Assembly: GCA_050182275.1 (NCBI GenBank)
Contig: JBFXCK010000005.1
Span: 47,060 to 111,059 of the forward strand
Source of the DNA: JBFXCK01 sp050182275
GTDB taxonomy: Bacteria; Pseudomonadota; Alphaproteobacteria; SHNJ01
DNA: 64,000 bases
Direction of reading: 5' to 3'
A model generated the notes under the pieces. It worked only from the letters and a program-made list of their open reading frames with translations. It was not told the origin of the DNA and ran no database searches. Position numbers and translations under genes: made by a program. Positions 61,489-64,000 of this stretch are shown one piece after another; the stretch's first letter is position 1, and each line of letters begins with the position of its first letter.

Positions 61489-61695
61489 ATGAGCTCAAAA
61501 GTTATCGTACGCCCTCGCCGCCATACAAAATCCTTAGACAAAGAAACCCGTGGTCGAATTCGGCATGCTGTCGAAAATGCTCATGATCAATTTTGGCATA
61601 AGACAAAGCCGCCTCAACAAGCAAAAGGCTGGGAAGATTTAAACCTTGACCTAATAGGCGTGACCCATATTTGCTATAGTGCGAATGAACGGTAA
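61489..61695 (+). CDS. Small hypothetical protein behind tRNA-Thr
   Basis: 68 residues with an AGGAGAGCTAGAT ribosome site. Basic N-terminal half (VIVRPRRHTKSLDKETRGRI) and a helix ending in WEDLNLDLIGVTHICYSANE. No domain recognised. It may belong to the accessory segment that ends at the sua5 gene. Confidence 0.55.
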   Translation: MSSKVIVRPRRHTKSLDKETRGRIRHAVENAHDQFWHKTKPPQQAKGWEDLNLDLIGVTHICYSANER

Positions 61696-61739
61696 AAGAA
61701 ATAACCGATTATTAGTTATATAATTTCCAGGATTATCCA

Positions 61740-62231
61740 ATGAAAAATAAAATCTTTTTTCTGTTTTTTGCTGTTTTATTTTGGTCCCCTGCTTCTATGG
61801 CGGCGAAAGATCAATCATGTGAAAATAAAGCTATCACTAATAAAGTAGAAAATGAGCGCGCTTACATTATTGATTGTATATGTTTTCAAAAGACAAATGC
61901 TTTACGTCAATCTTCTTCCACTGAAAGTCTTATAAGGGCCTCTTCTGAATATAGCGAATGTTTGTATCAGTCGGTCCTGAGATTGGCTGATGAATATTTT
62001 GCCGCCACGCCTAATTTAATCTCTGAATTCAAGGATGATTTTAAAGGGACAGCTCCTATCTTTGGTAAAATGGTAGGAAATATTATTTTGTATGAACCGA
62101 TATGCCAACCCCTGGATTGCGGCGGCATTAACCATGCCGACGCAGCCCAGGCAAATGTTTTTTACTACCGCCATCTTATTAATTTAATGACGGCAGGGTT
62201 GGCAGAAAAAAATAAGAGTAGAAAAGATTAA
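61740..62231 (+). CDS. Periplasmic six-cysteine immunity protein I3, partner of E3
   Basis: 163 residues: signal peptide (MKNKIFFLFFAVLFWSPASMAA) and Cys at 27, 46, 48, 74, 122 and 127. Five of the gaps match those of I1 and I2 closely (CxC; Y-x-x-C-L; C-x4-CG, where I1 and I2 have C-x3-CG). Convergent with E3 with 3 nt between stops of this gene and of the E3 3' remnant. A TATAAT-like box near 61715 may be its promoter. Confidence 0.75.
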   Translation: MKNKIFFLFFAVLFWSPASMAAKDQSCENKAITNKVENERAYIIDCICFQKTNALRQSSSTESLIRASSEYSECLYQSVLRLADEYFAATPNLISEFKDDFKGTAPIFGKMVGNIILYEPICQPLDCGGINHADAAQANVFYYRHLINLMTAGLAEKNKSRKD

Positions 62232-62234
62232 TTT

Positions 62235-62447
62235 TTAATCTTTTTTATTGCGTGGAAAGATGCCATCTAAACCGCTCGACATTCTATTGGTAAGGCCAGG
62301 ATAGGTTTCTTTTCTTGTTTTTCCAGTGCTTGGATTTATTTTGTTTAAATAATTTTCAACAATTTGTCTGGCCGTTTTTTCATCATTATAAATAATTGCC
62401 TTATTAAATTCCTCGTCGCGCAACAGGGTAGGCGAGATATAAAACAT
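62235..62447 (-). pseudogene. Frameshifted 3' end of effector E3
   Basis: 70 codons open in the next frame, starting right after the E3 stop (TAG at 62453-62455). The segment (FNKAIIYNDEKTARQIVENY, then TYPGLTNRM) looks like the end of a lysozyme-type domain and continues E3 well if one base is gained or lost near 62450-62465. Its frame is open upstream of the ATG (PLGQ). Its own ribosome site is poor. Sequencing error, real mutation and programmed shift are all possible. Confidence 0.6.
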
Positions 62448-62452
62448 CTGTC

Positions 62453-63601
62453 CTAATGGCCTTGTTGCTCATTACTTAACGGCCTGGCTTTAGCAAGATT
62501 TTCTATTCGCTTTGTTGCAATCTTCATTTGAGGATCATCAAGGGCTAGTTTTATGGCTTGTTCGTGTGTAGGAGCGGCTAATGAATCGCGGTTGTCTCTT
62601 ACATAATCCACTGAATCAACTCCGCGTTTTCCATAAGCTTGAGCTCTTGCCTTTGCTTCACTAGCACTATAGCCAGCGTTTAACGCTTGTTGTTCAATGG
62701 TAGAAGGATTGCGATGAGGTTGTCCCCAATCAACGCCCATTCCTTCAGAGGGGCCACTAGAGGGTCCTCCTGGATGGTGGATACGGTAATCTTCCGGCCC
62801 AGCACCAGAATTTTCATATTTACGAATTTCTCTTAGTAAGGCTTTCTGAGAATCAGGGATATTCATACTATTTAGAGTAGTTTCAAATTCCATATCATTT
62901 TTTCTTATTTCTTCAGAAGTTTTGGCGCGTACACCAGGATAAGGCTTATCCGATCTAGGAAGCCATTTTCCTTGCTGTGGCTGCGAAGGGACTTCTTCTT
63001 CCTTTTGCGGCCCCGGCACTTCCGCATTCTCAAAACCTTCTTTAAATTCCGGCTGTGGGATTGATTCTGGGGCCGGCTCCTCCGCCTTGCCAAACAGCGA
63101 AAACGCTTGCGGCTTGGCCCGCTGATAGCCGTTTAGGAAGAACGGATCTAAATTCTTTAAAACGGTTTGATGCTCGTTCATATAATCTTGGTAGGATTGA
63201 TTCGCCTCGAATGGCTGTGGTTTATGAGGCCTATAGCTTGGAAAATTCTCGTTCAAGGTTTGATGCGCAAAATCCTTTTGCATTTGATGCCAGGCGCGGG
63301 CGATATCGCCGCTGGTGGTGGCGTCTTCCGCCTTTGGATATTCCGGCAACTCCTCCATCCCCGGCGAAATGCCGATATTCCAGTTTTTAAACCAGGGATC
63401 TTGCTTTGGTGTGGGCGGCGTCATGCCTTGCGGCGTGGGCAAGCCGAACATGCCGCTTAAACCCACCACCAAATTGGTAAGCGAATCTTTGCGCAAAGAT
63501 TCGCGCGCCAGGCGCTGTTCTTCGGTTTCCACAAAACTTGTTCCGCCAAAAATCGGATCAAACGGCCCGCGCGGGGGCCTTCCAGCGCCAAATCCCATCA
63601 T
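62453..63601 (-). CDS. Effector E3: shared N-terminal region with a lysozyme-like domain, probably frameshifted at the end
   Basis: 382 residues. Residues 1-170 match E1/E2 (RPPRGPFDPIF, NLVVGLSGMF, KNWNIGISPGMEELPEYP, DIARAWHQMQKDFAHQ, NENFPSYRPHKPQPF). After an acidic Pro-rich linker the domain from about 245 has LLREIRKYENSG (E263 a candidate acid) and HHPGGPSSGPSEGMGVDWGQ, suggesting a muramidase-like fold different from the other effectors. It is expressed from phage-type promoter D. Partner I3 is downstream in the opposite direction. The frame ends early, see 62235. Confidence 0.7.
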   Translation of the reverse strand: MMGFGAGRPPRGPFDPIFGGTSFVETEEQRLARESLRKDSLTNLVVGLSGMFGLPTPQGMTPPTPKQDPWFKNWNIGISPGMEELPEYPKAEDATTSGDIARAWHQMQKDFAHQTLNENFPSYRPHKPQPFEANQSYQDYMNEHQTVLKNLDPFFLNGYQRAKPQAFSLFGKAEEPAPESIPQPEFKEGFENAEVPGPQKEEEVPSQPQQGKWLPRSDKPYPGVRAKTSEEIRKNDMEFETTLNSMNIPDSQKALLREIRKYENSGAGPEDYRIHHPGGPSSGPSEGMGVDWGQPHRNPSTIEQQALNAGYSASEAKARAQAYGKRGVDSVDYVRDNRDSLAAPTHEQAIKLALDDPQMKIATKRIENLAKARPLSNEQQGH

Positions 63602-63623
63602 ACAGCTCCATCAATAAGGGTTT

Positions 63624-63654
63624 AAAAAAACCCGCCACCAATAGGAGCGGGTTT
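63624..63654 (-). terminator. Intrinsic terminator in the leader of effector E3
   Basis: Minus strand: AAACCCGC (63654-63647), 11-nt loop, GCGGGTTT (63635-63628), within a run of seven T. The start codon is about 21 nt further on. Sequence after it (AAACCCTTATTGATGGAG) is similar to that after the E4 leader terminator. Confidence 0.8.
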
Positions 63655-63690
63655 AAGAGAAGGCACCGGGATCAATCCCAGTGTTCGTGT

Positions 63691-63719
63691 TTTGTACCAT
63701 AAACTTTAGCGGGAATCAA
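63691..63719 (-). promoter_or_regulatory. Phage-type promoter, copy D, driving effector E3
   Basis: Minus strand: -35 TTGATT (63719-63714), 17-nt spacer CCCGCTAAAGTTTATGG, -10 TACAAA (63696-63691). The leader is about 60 nt, contains a small GGGAT/ATCCC hairpin and ends in the terminator. Confidence 0.75.
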
Positions 63720-63734
63720 TTATACGAAGGTATA

Positions 63735-64000
63735 TTAAGAATGCGCCGCCCGTTTCAACCGGTCATTAATCGCAATTCCCAAGTCTTCGTTAGGAATCGG
63801 CATTACCGCAATTCTCGATAAATTCATCTGATCCAATTCATGCAAATGTGCGAATAAATTGGCGGCGGCCTCAATCAAATTTCCGCTTTCGCTTAAATTT
63901 TTGACCGCTTTAAAACCGGATGGAATATTTTTACCGAACGCCAAAAGCCCTTCATTATTTTTTGGCTGGTCAATTGTTAAGCGCAACGGGGTTTTCGGCG
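63735..64000 (-). CDS. Threonylcarbamoyl-AMP synthase (Sua5/YwlC type), C-terminal part (cut by window edge)
   Basis: About 88 residues open to the edge. The Sua5 C-terminal domain is recognisable: APKTPLRL-like start (PKTPLRLTI), NLSESGNLIEAAANLFAHLH, ELDQMNLSRIAVMPIPNEDL and INDRLKRAA. The family makes the threonylcarbamoyl-AMP used for the t6A37 base of tRNAs. The catalytic YrdC part lies outside the window. Its stop is 16 nt from phage-type promoter D. Confidence 0.85.
   Translation of the reverse strand, partial: PKTPLRLTIDQPKNNEGLLAFGKNIPSGFKAVKNLSESGNLIEAAANLFAHLHELDQMNLSRIAVMPIPNEDLGIAINDRLKRAAHS

Overview
The window is chromosomal DNA of an alphaproteobacterium. The evidence is the right-hand host block, which carries the order typical of this class on one strand: murA, a DUF2948 gene, a small phosphatase-like gene, infA, maf, ribonuclease E/G, yacG and tRNA-Phe, with dcd further out. 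uvrB is cut by the left edge and a Sua5-type gene by the right edge. An AcuI-type reductase, a copper ATPase, a DUF461-like copper-chaperone relative and an RTX protein fit a free-living or facultatively host-associated member. I cannot place it more finely.

Layout: 0-5.5 kb host genes (uvrB end, pseudokinase plus membrane partner, acuI, small unknowns). 5.7-8.6 kb a secreted orphan, then a muramidase effector with a Rap1a-like periplasmic partner. 8.6-12 kb host or accessory genes (RTX protein, sorting-signal protein). 12-19 kb small and unknown genes, some probably phage-derived. 19.2-47.1 kb a podovirus-type virion and lysis block: small terminase candidate, large terminase, an inserted duplicated toxin/membrane-protein cassette, portal, an effector pair, scaffold, coat, decoration, tail adaptor and nozzle, fibre, holin-like protein, two more effector/immunity pairs, endolysin, holin and Rz/Rz1. 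47-61.5 kb host genes and two tRNAs. 61.7-63.7 kb another effector/immunity pair. 63.7 kb to the end, sua5.

The main result is a candidate undescribed system. Five proteins at separate places (7.3-8.5, 27.9-28.8, 41.8-43.2, 43.9-45.3 and 62.2-63.6 kb) share a roughly 150-residue N-terminal region and then switch to unrelated C-terminal regions: a pesticin-type muramidase, two different GH108-like domains, another lysozyme-like domain and a non-enzymatic helical region. Each is paired, in overlap or tail to tail, with a small signal-peptide protein. Three of these partners form one family with six matching cysteines; another looks like two Rap1a/Tai immunity repeats in tandem. This is the organisation of polymorphic effector/immunity pairs, but it is tied to a podovirus structural operon.

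The link is also regulatory. Four near-identical promoters (-35 like TTGACT, exact 17-nt spacer, extended -10 TACAAA) lie upstream of the terminase operon, the scaffold/coat operon and the two effector genes outside the phage block. In all four a short leader ends in an intrinsic terminator 20-27 nt before the start codon, which suggests one attenuation or antitermination circuit. Two immunity genes have their own different promoters. No integrase, repressor or replication gene is visible in the block, so it may be a domesticated particle that carries, or is co-expressed with, peptidoglycan-attacking effectors.
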